A stretch of DNA of 62,337 bases from Chara braunii (GCA_003427395.1 BFEA01000015.1:2021399-2083735), one strand, 5' to 3'. Counted from the stretch's first letter, positions 30,536-42,680 are shown. Numbers and translations are program-made. The notes: generated by a model from the sequence alone, not told the origin.

Positions 30536-31179
30536 ATTAAAATATCACGAGGAGCAGGATTGATTGTTTATGAACCTAGGGCTGTAGAAAACTCTTCTCT
30601 CCCCGGGGACACCCTTTTCCTTGGAGCTGCTAAGATACCCAACCCGTTGATTATCTGTGTCTTCTCGCCTTAGCCCAACATACTGCTTTTGCCCCCGTCC
30701 TGTCCAAGCGAGTTTGCTGTCGTGGGAAACCTAATTCCTGCTTAAACCCTGCTAAAACCCTGCAGTCTTGCCAGTGTCTTGTCAACTCAGTCATCGCAGT
30801 CACCACCTTCCCAAGACAGCAACTGCGCTCTCCCCCCTTCTTTTTGTTGTTGACCCCACAGGCTGTTCTCAACCTCTGATCTGCGTGCTAAACTTGCCGG
30901 TCCGCTCCTCAGTCTTATCGTCGACGCTATTGCACTTCCTCCTTATAGGTCCAAGCTCCCCCTCCTTGTCTCCATCTTCTGATCCTATTCTCCAACTCTC
31001 CTCCTATTACGGTATTGCTGATCCGTCGGCATGGGTTTCGGGTGGTGGGGTGGAGGGGTGGGGTTACAAGAGGCGGGGGGGGGGAGGGGGGGGAGGGGGG
31101 GAAGGGACAGGGAAGGGGGGTATTGAAGACACAGACAGTTTTATCACGGAAGCAAGATAAAAGAAGGGGGGGTTGCAGC
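30536..31179. other. unassigned sequence with a G-rich tract
   Basis: 31040-31120 holds many G runs (3 to 10 Gs) separated by single A residues, capable in principle of forming a G-quadruplex. I see no gene. Confidence 0.4.
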
Positions 31180-34100
31180 ATACGGGACTGAGAAGTGAGC
31201 ATATGGTTTCAAGGGCCATTTATGCTCATCCATCCGCCAATTTTTCCATCGAAGCTGGGAGTCTACGAGATCCGCCATGGCTCTTTTTGGGCCCAACCAA
31301 TCTTATGAGAATCGGTTGGTCAGTTCACTTTCTTTGTTCAGTTTCTGTGACACTGTAAGGGTCGGGTCTTCCTGTACCTTTCTGATTTGTTGCTTGGCCC
31401 GGTCCCATGCCGCTCTTATCCTCCCAACAAGGTACTGTGACAGGTGTTCCCTTGCATGGGGGGCAGTAAAGGCGTGTTTATTTCGCTCAAATGAACAGCG
31501 AATATGCCAGGCGAGCATCAACAACTCTATTCTCGTGATGTGGAACAGATTGTTCTCGTAGGGGACCAGTCCACCAGAGCTTCTGTCGGGTATCCCAAAA
31601 GCAGCAATTTTGGACCAGTCCACCAGAGCTTCTGTCGGGTATCCCAAAAGCAGCAATTTTGGTGCCCATAGGAATTGGGATCCAATGAGGAATGTCTAGG
31701 CTGCATCCCACCACCTCCAGATCTGAGGCACCATGGGGCATCCAAGTAAGCAACGCTCCAGTGTGGCGCGGGAGGGTTGGAAGAACCGGTCCCAATATCT
31801 ACAGATGGGGGAGAGAAGACCTCTCTGCTTCAGGTCGGTCCTCGAGATGAGTCAGTCAGGGGTGGGCAGGCAGCGGTACAGGATCTGCCATTGGAGGGCC
31901 CGGTGGGACGTCGACATTATGTTTGTGTAGCGGTCCCACCTGAAATCAGCCAGCTCTCCCGACGAAAGGATATAATTTTTTTCCCATCTCTTTTGCACAG
32001 TCTTTCTTGTGGGCTGCGTCTTGTGAATGATTTTATACCCCTGTTTGACCTTATCGACCGAGTCAAAGCTTCCCCGGGGCAGTGGTGGCCCCCTCCTGGG
32101 GTTACAACCACTCTGCTGGATCAAAGGGGAGGGTTGAGATCAAGGACCATGGCTGAAATACGAAGTGGGAGTGATATGTTCCCTCCAGTACTCTCACTCT
32201 GACCAGGCTGGCCCAGTTGCGGTAACTTCCTGGTAAGTGTCCCCCGCTTGATTTCTTTGCAATGCGGACCATGTGGCTCTTGGGGATGAAATGTCATAAG
32301 CTTCAATATGGGCTGTCTGATCAGTCACTTTTACTACCTTGCCGACCGAATGTGGGAGATTGGTCTGGGGCCAGTGAACCACCAAGTCACCTTCTTCAAT
32401 CGAGGGGCCGTTTTTCAAGGGATGGATCCATGCGAGGGGGATGGATTCTTGGAGTTGGGTCAGGTTTTCTTCCCGTCCCCTGACATATTTCAGTTGGTCC
32501 TTTGGTTCGTTGTTTTCCATATTCCATACTGGCAATCCCAGATATCGCCCATAGTGAAGACACCTTTGGTGACCCATTGTCTCCAATGTGAGCATTTTGA
32601 TAGGTGGAATGGTCTCCCTGTCTCATCGCATATAAGTGAGTTACCAAACAATGGCTGTCTCACTATGTCATGTCAGTGCAGGGGAGGGGGTTTGCGTTGG
32701 GGGCCCATCTCCCTCCAATTTTACCATATTGGGCCATAGTGGGTCGTTGGCTATATCTTTTATTGTTTGGGCTTGTTCAGAGAGGCGGGTAGTTGATTTG
32801 GTTGGCTCGGGGATCGACCATGCTGGGTAGGTCAACCATTGCAGCAAATGGACCGGCTTCTCCGATGGTGAGGTGGGGGCCATATTGGCAATCTGAATAT
32901 GGGTGTAAGGGGCCACAAGACATCATTCCCCATTAGTAATCGGGTGATAATTTTGAAAAAAATGCTTTTAACTGGTCTTGTGGTTCCAAGATTGTCAGGC
33001 CCCCTTTTGATCGAGGTCGGGCTATACTATCACAAGCTACTTTAGAGAGAAACGAGGGATCCTCATGGTCATTTTTCAGATGTATGTTGCTGCCGCTTTC
33101 CTCAATCTTTGGAGCCGCTTAGGCAGGATAGGTCACCATGCCGCTTTATACCACATTGCCACATTGCCGAAAAAATTGTTGTATTCAGTGCCAGCGCTCG
33201 CCCTACTATTGAAGTGTGTAGGCCCTTCCACCTGGCCATTCTTCGCAGGGCCTCGTCCACGAGGGAAGCCCCATGGTTCGGTGGGGGACCCAACGCTGTA
33301 AGGCGCATACCCAATATCCGTATAGCCTCCTCTCTATGTTTCCATGCAATTGACGGGTCACGGGGGGAAGGTCTTGGGGGTGGAGCCACCAGCCCTCGGT
33401 TTTGGCCCCCCAATTGACTACCATACTAGACGTCATTGAGAACATATGTATGGTAGTGATGAGCGTCTGTAAGGAAGAACGGTTGGCCTTGATCAACACC
33501 GTCAGATCATCATCGAAAAGCGATGTCATCGGTATGTTGTGGATTGGGATTTCAGACACGTCCATCTTTTCTATCTTGGGGTTTGCTCTCATGCTCATGG
33601 CAAGGGTCTCCACTACTATGACGAATAGCAACGGGGCGATAAGATCCCCTTGTCTTACTGACCTTTGAAGTGGGAACGGATTGGATAGGTGGCCGTTCGC
33701 CATCACGTTAGTCGTTGCTGTTCTGTGGAGGGTGTCCACCCACCTCCTGAAATTAGGACCAAAATTTAGTTTTTCATGCACAGTTCCAGGAAGACCCAAT
33801 CCACATGGTCATAAACTTTTTCAAAGTTGATGAAAATGACTGTTGCTTCCTTTCCTCTTTGTCTTGCATATTTGATAGTCTCATTCACCAGAAGAATGTT
33901 GTCTTGTATATTCCTCTTGGGTATAAACCCGGACTGGTCAAGGTGGATGAGGTGAGTTATGTGAGGAAGCATACGGTTAGTGAGCGCCTTCGCCACCATT
34001 TTGTAAGGAACGGGCAATAGTGTTATGGGCCTGTAGTTTCTAACTTCATTCTTCGAGCCCTTCTTGTACAAAAGCGTGGTAACCCCTTGATTGAGGAGAC

Positions 34101-35455
34101 CTCCAAACGTGCCTTTTATCAGAACACCATTTTTATAGTCCATGAGGTTCGTTCCAATCATATCCCAGAAGGCCAACCATAATTCTTTGGGGAACGAGTC
34201 TAGACCCGATGTTTTTTCATCCTCCATTTGTTGGAGGGCGGTGTGAATATCGGTCCGGGTCAGCGGACATTCCAGTGTGGAACGATGCTCCGGTGAAAGT
34301 ACAGATTTCAGGTTCTGCAACACTTGTTGTCTCGCATCTTTTACGTTTTTCGCTGTCCACTGAGATATTTTAGAGGTGAACAATTCTTTGTAGTATTTTG
34401 TTGCGTAATCGGTCACTGCATACGGGTTTGTAGCTTCAGAGCGGTCAACTTGGAGCGGATGTTTAAGCAAAATTATGGCAGCCTGTTTCGCTCTCGCCTT
34501 AGCTTTTTGAAAAAAAAAAATTGCCATAGTCCCATCCATCTAGGTATGCTTGATCCTGGCTTGAATTTGCCACGCCTCTGCTTGAGCATCGAGATGTTCT
34601 TGGAGACGGTCCCTTGCCTGTTGCAGATTGCAGTATGCAGTATTGTCCAATGGAGACGAGGATAACTTGTCATCCCATTGTTCCAAGGTACTGAGGAGGT
34701 CCTTCAGGATCGCTTTCTATTCCCTCGCCCTCTTTAAAGAAAAAATTTTCACTCTTTCTCTCAGTTGGGTCACCCCTTGATTAAACCATTCGACCACCGA
34801 TCCAACATACATTAAATCCAGGGGGGGCAATAATCTGTCAAATTCAAGAATCGATCTGATGCTCCTTTCCAAGGACCTGTTGGGATCATTGATAGAGGCC
34901 GCCATACTCCCTTTTAGCCCCTCCCGCTCCTTCGACCACAAGATGATAGTCATCGGCCTCGTCACACGCCCACTATTCGCAAGAGGGCCCAATTTTTTTT
35001 AACCAATTACCAGCATTCCAACAGTGTGTAAAAGAACACCGGGCATACTGGGAGTCAACCAACTGCAATTGTGCCATGAGTTGGTTGAACATAAGAGTGT
35101 CAAGCCCCTGGTGCGGTAGCAACTGCCCCGACCCGTCGGATTGGGTTTGGTTTCTTCTATCAATCGTGGGGTCTGACGCTAAGTTGAAATCGTCTGCCAG
35201 GATCAGGGGGGAGTCAGTAGGCAACACATGCATAAGCTGTAGAAAAAAATCAGCTCTTTCTGCCGACATGTTAGGAGCATATACGCTTGCGAGGTAGATT
35301 TCCTCCTCATCCCATAGGACCTTAATGAATAACCATCTCCCATGGTTTCCATCCTTGAAAAGCTGAAGGGGTTTAATTCTCGTTGTGGGGGATCCACTCT
35401 CCCTTGAGAAAAGACCCGGCTTTCTCCTCAGGGTTCGATGGCTGAGGTTCCTCAT
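31180..35455 (-). pseudogene. degenerate LINE ORF2, minus strand
   Basis: Read from 35455 downward: endonuclease segments (YLASVYAPNMSAERADFFLQ, LPTDSPLILADDFN, where GDFN is usual); a linker; RT with EKTSGLDSFPKELW, LLYKKGSKNEVRNYRPITLL, HLDQSGFIPKRNIQDNIL, FINFEKVYDHVDW, SVRQGDLIAPLLF and the active site LFDDDL (FADD is usual); then GRALALNTTIFSAMW, distal regions (WLTYPAW, LLSSGELADFRWDRY-like, HRALQWQILYRCLP), and a C-terminal tail to about 31180. Stops and frameshifts are frequent, e.g. near 33780, 33200, 32650 and 32150. The 5' end is missing upstream of the endonuclease. No T tract is visible at its 3' side. Confidence 0.85.
31563..31660 (+). repeat. exact 49-bp tandem duplication inside the LINE
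   Basis: A 49-bp unit beginning GGACCAGTCCACCAGAGCTT and ending AGCAGCAATTTT is repeated at once (31563-31611, 31612-31660). It disrupts the LINE frame and must postdate insertion, or be an assembly artefact. Confidence 0.9.
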
Positions 35456-35841
35456 CGAATTTTCGCGGTGACCACAAGCACAACAATTATGATGACTACT
35501 ACAACAACAATACCAACAACACAGATTGCAATATTAACAACAATAACAACAACAACAAGTGAGGAATCGCTTGTTTGGGGGGAGACCATGGTTAGTGGTG
35601 CAGGGGAAGGTGAGTGTGAGGATGCTGATTGCCCACCCTCGCAAAAAAAAGTTGACACGCCACGTTTTGGTGAGGATGTCTAGGTTAATAAAAAATCCCC
35701 ATCGCACCCTTCATGGTCACTGGAGGGTACAAGGACAAGATGAAGCTTCTGATGATTGTAATCAGAAAGACGGTAAAGAATCTGAAAATTGGGGGGACAC
35801 AACAGAGGGATAGGGAAGAGAACGAAGGAAGAAACGAAGAG
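35456..35841. other. CAA-rich low-complexity DNA between LINE and gypsy LTR
   Basis: 35476-35560 is built of ACA/CAA/ACT triplets. A Thr-rich open frame through it is a by-product. The remainder up to the LTR is purine-rich and unassigned. Confidence 0.5.
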
Positions 35842-36179
35842 GGCTTCTCAAAATTTGTTGTTGCGCCGCGGTTCTCACTCGCGCACATCTTGCGGCGCTA
35901 TGAACTGGGCTTTGACTGGACCGCGCCCGTAATCTTGTGTAACTATCGCTTTATGTGGGCCCAATTGTAACATTATCTTTCTTCTTTCTTGATTTCCTCG
36001 TGTTTGCCCGCCTTCTTCTTCTTTGTCGTGCATGCTTAATACTCTGTTCTAATTGGCCTAAACGTCTGTACAACTGGATCGATGTTTGGAGTGCAGCTAC
36101 GACCCCCACGCCGCAGCCTGGCTATGTAGACGTAGGCACTTCCTCTCTTCTCCTCCTCACCAGTTGGGCTTAATCCTAT

Positions 36180-36235
36180 ATGTTTAGCGCAAGCATGCAT
36201 GCTATAAATTTTGCAAGCGCGATTAGTTTGCTCTC
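36180..36235 (+). promoter_or_regulatory. LTR core promoter (TATA box)
   Basis: GCAAGCATGCATGCTATAAA (TATAAA at 36203-36208) followed by TTTTGCAAGCGCGATTAG is preserved in LTR 6 (TATAAA 47053-47058) and LTR 4 (25488-25493), with a looser match in LTR 1 (15207) and inverted in LTR 3 (19846-19841). Conservation among divergent copies supports its role as the pol II promoter, with transcription starting some 30 bp downstream. Confidence 0.7.
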
Positions 36236-36467
36236 TATGGACCTTGGAGTAAGCGCGATCAGTGAGGGCTGACTGATGAGTCACCTTGACAGGTAGGTCG
36301 ATGAGAGAGTTAGGCGATCCGACGAGTTGGTGTCGGGTATGCGGGGTTGACAAGCGGGCCGCGACGAAATGTGGCACACGGGCGAACTTGGCTTGCATGC
36401 TCGAACCAAGCGGGTTGACAACTCTGTGTTGATGCGCGGCGACGGACTGCCCGCATCAGGAGAGTGT

Positions 36468-36623
<156 letters not shown>

Positions 36624-37292
36624 AACTATGTGTGGGATGAGGTCTCTTCTTCCAGTTATCTGTATAATTTTGATTTCTACTTTAGTCGATCTTGTTGCGG
36701 CCCTCTCAGACTTTCCTTGTAAATCGTTTCGGGTTTTTCTTTGACGTTTTTGCCTCATATGCATGCATGAATGGATGAGAACCTTTTTCCAGTGATCTTT
36801 TCAGATTTTTTATCTTGTTCTGTGATGCCTGCTTAATTCAAATCTCGTCACTTTCTAGTATCCAACTGTGTCGAGCAATAATCCGGGTCTGATTGAAAAC
36901 ACTCGCTATAGATGGTTTGGGTTTAATTGTTAGCCTTTGATCGTCATCAGATCACTGAGAATGTTGTGATGTGTTGATCCTCGATGCCAGGACAATTGCC
37001 CCCCCCTCCCCTTCTCTTTCTTTTTGTCACATGAATGGCATGAATGTGAATGTAATGGCTGGATTGCATTCGAAATAGCGTGGGTAGAATAGTTGCATGC
37101 AGGCAGGACACAATCGATACACCGACGCGAGAAACCCGAGTCTGATCCACTTTTGTACGTGTGCACGCTCGCGTACGACCACGATCTCAACAAAACCGAG
37201 TCGAAGTGTACGCGCGCGTCTGCATGAGTCGACCTCGATCCTGGCTCATTATCATGATAAGGGATGTGGGAGACCAAGTTCACTAGTCAGAT

Positions 37293-37871
37293 ATGGTTGT
37301 AGAAATTCCCTTTTGGATCACCGATCGTGAGAGTATAAGGAACCGAGAGTATCGCGAATATTGGAAGGGTGAGCACCTCAGACAACGGGGAAACTTGAGA
37401 AACTCGGAATTCCCCTGTCTGACGTAGAACGACCGACTGTGCGCGGGGGATTTTCACTGGGCCGTAACTAGCGATCCTAGGGGCCCAGACTATCTGAATA
37501 CTAACAACGCTCAGTATTACATATCTCCAGGCTTCATTGTTATTAATACCAGTTTCCCTCTCTTCCATCTCCTCCTTTCATATCACCAACTCACAGTGGT
37601 ACCGTGGAATCCCGTAGCTCTCTATTTGCCCCGCACACAGTGTGAAGAGTGCCAGCGGTACCAGGTATATCGAGGTTCGGGATTTGTCCGACGAACTTGA
37701 ACCGAAGTCGAGCAGCGGTTACACAGCTTCCGCTTAAGGCCAGCCTCGTCGCATTTCGAAGCTTGTTACGAGCGGCGCCGACAACTGTTCGAACAGCGCA
37801 ACAGCCATCGTGTCCCACCGGTCCACCAGATAAGGGACCGACCACGGCGACGCAACTGGCAAATGCAATAA
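37293..37871 (+). pseudogene. LTR-encoded ORF in the 5' LTR, two nonsense codons
   Basis: It has exactly the length of the intact 3'-LTR copy (579 bp including the stop), with no insertion or deletion. It starts MVVEIPFWITDRESIRN and ends RRRNWQMQ. It is broken by TAG at 37425-37427 (codon 45, a Glu in the other copy) and TGA at 37698-37700 (codon 136, a Trp in the other copy). All other differences are substitutions. It lies about 1.1 kb downstream of the TATA box, so it would be transcribed ahead of gag. Confidence 0.75.
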
Positions 37872-38069
37872 TCCCATCCCCGAAGGATGAAACGCCAAAT
37901 ACGATCTTCGAGTACCATTTTGCACCATTATCCATAAACTTGCCACCAAAGATCTCAGTTCCGACCTGGGACTCCACCCCCACTTTCCTAAAATCCTTGG
38001 CACACCCCCTTTTCGCACTTTGGGGCCCCCCATCCCACTCCGATCAGGAAGTCGCGTTGGGCGTGAGGT

Positions 38070-38082
38070 TGGTATCGGAGCC
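38070..38082 (+). promoter_or_regulatory. primer-binding site, initiator Met-tRNA type
   Basis: TGGTATCGGAGCC directly after the 5' LTR differs at one base from TGGTATCAGAGCC, the common plant retrotransposon site complementary to the 3' end of initiator methionine tRNA. It starts minus-strand DNA synthesis. The LTR terminus beside it is shortened compared with the other LTRs. Confidence 0.85.
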
Positions 38083-38107
38083 GACACGTGGCAGGTTTAC
38101 GGATTAA

Positions 38108-39268
38108 CACGGAAGGTGATTATACCGAACGATCTGGCGAACAGAGGACGACTGAGGCAGCGGGACGCGCCGCGCCACGATCCTTTAGTAACATGAAGTA
38201 GGTCGGCTGGGCGGCAGGCAGTCCATATGAATGCGAATTAGAACCATAATCCGAATCCTGGTCCAGTCCCGGCCCCACGAGCTCGTGCGCCCATAGCCCC
38301 ACCGGACCTCTATCTTTTCGACCCTGCACATCATTTGGTCGGGGCATGGCTAGCCACGCTATGCATGCAACAGTACGATAACGATGAAGCTCAATTAACA
38401 TCCCCGCTAGATTGGGAGGGGACGTGCATCATTGGTTCAACACTTACGTTTGGGTAGATCTCCCAACTTTTGAACGAAATTTCTTGAACCGATTTGACTA
38501 CATTCATCCGGAACAAGCCTTGTTCATGATTAAAGATCGGGTACAAAAGCCACTCGAATCTGTCACAGAATATCGAAACCGGTTTTATAGGATGTTTGTC
38601 AAAACCGAACGAGGAGAGGAAGGCGACATGAATCTATTCATCGACGGGCTCCGCAGCAGGACCATGAGGGCGAAATTGCGAAAGCAATTTTCCCCGATCA
38701 ATCATACCCTGCAACATATTATGTCTGCAGCAGAAGAAATGGAGCGGCCGCCAATTTCCTAGAGGGGGACGATTATCTTAGAGAGGGAGACTCCTCGGAA
38801 CTGGCTAGAGCAAGGGCCGAGCTGGCCGCGCTTCAAAATAAGTTAAAAAACATGGGTTTTGTCTCTGGTCCCGTCACCTATTTAGAGCACATCGTAACCA
38901 AAAAAACCGGAGCAGACGCAACCGCAGGGTTGCCCATGCCAGCGATGGCCGCTCCCGTACATGTCGTGCCCATTCTTGCAACCCTTCAGATATGACGAGT
39001 AGAGTCAGTGAGCCAAACACGATATTAGAGTTGACCCAGACTTTAGTCAGCCTAATACGAGAATGCAAGGAGCAACGGGAGTACAACGCCCGGATGGAAT
39101 CGTTGATGCGATCTATGCGCCCCATTGCTATTAGAGCCGCCCCAGTGACACAAGGCATTGCCCCCGCCCAACCAGTAGGAGGAATGACAGCCAATCTGAG
39201 TGTCTGTTACACATGTCATCAGTCGGGCCACATCGCTCAGGACTGTCTACATCGATCTGCGCAAGATT
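38108..39268 (+). pseudogene. gag: gypsy gag (capsid and nucleocapsid), frameshifted
   Basis: The first recognisable part (about 38310-38400) reads PPDLYLFDPAHHLVGAWLAT. The capsid core in another frame (38412-38762) reads FNTYVWVDLPTFERNFLNRF, FMIKDRVQKPLESVTEYRNR and FIDGLRSRTMRAKL, the pattern of the retrotransposon gag family. It ends in a stop at 38760-38762. A further frame (38992-39270) carries the zinc knuckle CYTCHQSGHIAQDC (CX2CX4HX4C), followed by a stop. At least two frameshifts separate the parts. Gag would package the RNA into virus-like particles. Confidence 0.8.
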
Positions 39269-39840
39269 GAGTCGGGGCTGCCCCTGTGGCCGCTACGCCA
39301 GTGGCCAACGGTCAAGGGAGGGTAGGAACGATGCTTGAAGAGATAGAAGGAAGGGGAAGCACGATAGCTACTATCGAGGAAGCAGCGAAACTTATCCCGC
39401 TCGATCAATATATCGCCTTAAGGATATCCGGGGTTGGGAATGATCGGAACCATCCGACCGACGGACGAGCGAAAAGAAGTAGCCGAATGGAGACCTTCCT
39501 CAAGTGAAATGGAGTCAGGCGGTCCTACCTTCGTTACGGGAGAAATTGACATTTTGAACATTGTTCGGGCCTTAGACCATCGGATTCCATTGTCGATTGG
39601 CCATTTGCCATCAATATCAGAACAAGCTAATGAACGCATGTTGCAACATTGCAAGGCGAACAGAAAATGATTCGCTCTTAGTAAACTGACAATGACGAAA
39701 GGGAAAGCCCCAACTCCCGATGACAAACCCGAAAACCCCAGCACGATCGACCCAATATGGTTGGGACTGATCCAGAAAGATGATCATTTCCTATGTATCA
39801 AAGCCATTCCGTAGAAATCCGCAGAATGTGACATTGAAGT
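39269..39840 (+). other. gag-protease linker, decayed
   Basis: Several short frames remain (for example IEEAAKLIPLDQYIALRISG around 39375 and EIDILNIVRALDHRIPLSIG around 39540) that read like the linker between gag and protease. No motif is identifiable. Confidence 0.45.
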
Positions 39841-40330
39841 ATGGGGAGTTCCGTAAAATGCTGTCATCGATTCAGGAGCAGCTGTTCAGGCTGTATCACT
39901 GAAGGTAGTGGAAAAAGCAGGACGACAGAAAAATATGATCACGTTAGCCGAAAAAGACCATTTCGTCTCTGCGGACGTTGCTTTTCGGTTAGGAAAGGTT
40001 CATGCCTTAGGGGATGTGGTGGTATTGGATGTCAATACCTATGATGTACTTCTGGGATTACCGACGTTCGTCGCGCTACGAGCCAGTCTGGACTTCGAAC
40101 GACGATCGATAATCCTACGAAATACAGGCGTGAAACCTTATGTTATTCCAATGCGTCTAACTCTACGAACCATGATGCTTGCGACTCGGAAAGTTCCTCC
40201 GACACCTGGAGTCGCTCTCCAAGTAATCACCTGGCAACTTGGAAAGTCGAGCAGGAGGATGAGAAACACGATTCCTCAAGCGAGTCCGACAACGAAAATG
40301 AAGTTGATTTCGATAAGACTCAACAACTGA
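39841..40330 (+). pseudogene. gypsy aspartic protease
   Basis: The active-site triad Asp-Ser-Gly lies in AVIDSGAAVQAVS (DSG at 39869-39877), 39 bp upstream of and in frame with the stretch 39908-40330. Further on, VVVLDVNTYDVLLGLPTFVA is the typical C-terminal ...LGMDW-like block. A TAA codon precedes the DSG by a few residues, so the fold is interrupted on the N-side. The enzyme would cleave the Gag-Pol polyprotein. Confidence 0.75.
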
Positions 40331-40927
40331 TTCGCTACCTAATCCGACAGAAGACTCCTAAAACATTTGTCCTTACGGAAAGAAACCTACAACGAACTCG
40401 GGCTTTAATTTTTGGAGAACCCCTCGTACATGTATCCCGGATGATTGACTCTTTGGAACTCCCCCGAACCTTGTATGAAACCACGACCCCACTTCTTTCA
40501 AGATACCGAGAGAAGAAGGCGTTATGCGACATTACGGGATTGCCCGTTCCTTACTGTCGTCCGAGAAAGAGGTGCGATTATTACACTTAGGGGTCGAAAG
40601 AAAGCTTTGGAACCCCCTGAGCGCGACGACCCTACGCTCTATGAGCTCGGCATCAAGATCGTCGAAAAGTCGGTTCCCTGGCAAGACATCAACGACGGTG
40701 TGACCCCGGAAGAACACGTGGCCATCCGAGAAGAGGACGCCCAGATGGTCGCCACTGTGTTCTCCTGGCGGTTGGATAATTCAAGTTCCTTCCTTTCTGC
40801 TCCCCCTGCCGAGAACAACCGCAGAGTGAACATGAAACACATGATGGTTACCATACACGGAAGGCCGTACGAACTGCATGTACCTCAATATGTACCTAAC
40901 AAAACTCATTGACTGATTGCATATATT
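40331..40927 (+). other. protease-RT spacer, decayed coding
   Basis: Broken frames such as DDPTLYELGIKIVEKSVPWQ and HVAIREEDAQMVATVFSWRL suggest polyprotein sequence between protease and RT, ending with a stop at 40910-40912. I see no known domain. Confidence 0.5.
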
Positions 40928-42310
40928 TTGACTGAATATCAAGATGTTATTAGCGTAATGGATACAAATATTGGATTGTCTTTAGTTATTCAACACGGGA
41001 TTCAGATCGAAACGCATCTCCGATCCACTGTAAGCCATACCGATATTCTCTTGCAGAGAGAAAAGTTGCATTACAAAGGATCAGGGAGTTTGAGGCTAAC
41101 GGATGGCTCGAACCGGCAACAAGACCTTCGTCATTTCCCGTGGTCTTAGTCCCGAAAAAAGTGGGTCGATTCGCATTTGCATTTGTTACGGGAAATTGAA
41201 TGACATCACGATCAAGGATGTGCATCCCCTTCCCTGGATTGATGATTTGTTGGATGCGATTGGGTGTGTGAATTATTTCAGTAAGTTTGATATTCGCCAT
41301 GGATTTTATTACATCTTGGTCAAAGAAGAAGATCGGTCGAAGACGGTCTTTGTGCTGTTTGAGGGCACCTAGCGGTGGATTCATTGTCCGATGAGAATCT
41401 GCAATGCACCGGCCACGTTCCAAAGGGCGATGAACGTAACCTTTCAGATTTTCGTTAACAAGACCCGACTGATGCAGGGGATGATTAATTTCTGCGTTAT
41501 TGTGTACATGGATGATATTCTGGTCTATTCGGAATCATTTCACGTGCATGCGCAACATATTGAATGGACGTTGGGAGCGCTGCGGGACACTGGGTTCAAA
41601 ATTGCACTGGAAAAGAGTGAGTTTTTCCTCTTGGAAATCTCGTTCTTGGGTTACGTAGTAACGCGAGGCAGTTTAAGGCCATATTCAAAAAAGGTCGCGG
41701 TTGTTCGAGAAACCCTCACGCCCACGTCACTGACACAGGTTCGGGCCTTTTTGGGACTGGCGTCGTACTACCACAAATTTATCAAGGGTTTCGTGGCAGT
41801 CGCACGACCTCTAAAGAATCTTCTGCACAAGGACCAGCCCCTGCGGTGGGATATTGAGTGCGAGCGAACCTGTATTGCTTTAAAGGAGGCCCTGGTTACT
41901 GCGCCTATTTTGATCCGGTCGGACCCACAAAAACAGTTCATACTCATTACGGACTGGCAGCTTGAAGCGATCTCCGCTATCCTAGCCAAGAAGGGGAAAG
42001 ACGGCTGCGAACACGTCATTGAGTATGCTTCTCGGACAGTGCCTGACGAAAGGAGAAACGATTCAGCTCCTCAGGGAGAGTGTTACGCAGTGGTTTGGGG
42101 AATTCAACATTTCCATCTGTATCTCTACGGACAGAAGTTCCTTCTTGTCACGGATCATGAGCCCTTGCTGGTCCTCAAGAGGCTCACCAATTACACGGGT
42201 ACGATTGGACGTTGGGCTGTATGACTGCAAGAGTACGACTTCGATATCGTCCATCGGAAGACGGAGCAGCACGGGAACGCTGACGGCTTGACACATCTGC
42301 ATCGACCTGA
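40928..42310 (+). pseudogene. pol: gypsy reverse transcriptase and RNase H
   Basis: RT begins with NGWLEPATRPSSFPVVLVPK in one frame, shifting near 41140. LNDITIKDVHPLPWIDDLLD and SKFDIRHGFYYI follow (the first catalytic Asp in KFDI). A TAG sits at 41370-41372, after EGT, then NAPATFQRAMN and the active site YMDD (41505-41516) in VYMDDILVYS, and FLGYVVTRG. The connection reads RAFLGLASYYHKFIKGF, and RNase H has ILITDWQLEAISAIL, EYASRTV, ECYAVVWGIQHFHLYLYG and TDHEPL, ending near HRKTEQHGNADGLTH. Residues 41391-42224 form an intact 277-codon frame. One stop and at least one frameshift make it non-functional as it stands. Confidence 0.9.
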
Positions 42311-42539
42311 CAAGGTGACTAAAGGGGAGGAGATTACCTCGTGGAAGGAACCAGAACCCGCCAACGAGCGTTCATATGGACAGGTGGCCATCCTTCCTCG
42401 AAATCCCAAGGGGTGATTGACACGATGGAGATGGGGCGCGAAGGTCATTCCGAAGGTCCCCTTTCTCCTCTCTCATCCTCCTCCTTTCCCTCCCTCCCTG
42501 ATAAATTTTGCTATTTTTCCGAGGCAATTTCGAGAGTAC

Positions 42540-42680
42540 TCGGTCCCTATGCGACCAAGCGGGGAAGGTTATGCCGAGTGGGTAGATTGTAGGCGGTGTG
42601 TTTCCCGAGCCCATGGTTCCTGTATCAAGTACCGGAATGCGGACAAACCCCGGTTGTGTCCTATGTGTCGCACCGATGAA
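42540..42680 (+). other. PHD/RING-like zinc finger inside pol
   Basis: Between RNase H and integrase the frame reads EWVDCRRCVSRAHGSC, then 11 residues, then CPMC: C-x2-C-x4-H-x2-C-x11-C-x2-C. This fits the last six metal ligands of a PHD finger, including the aromatic residue two places before the first cysteine shown. The first C-x2-C pair expected 9-21 residues upstream is not visible in this decayed copy. PHD fingers bind histone tails, so a targeting role is conceivable but inferred. Confidence 0.5.
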
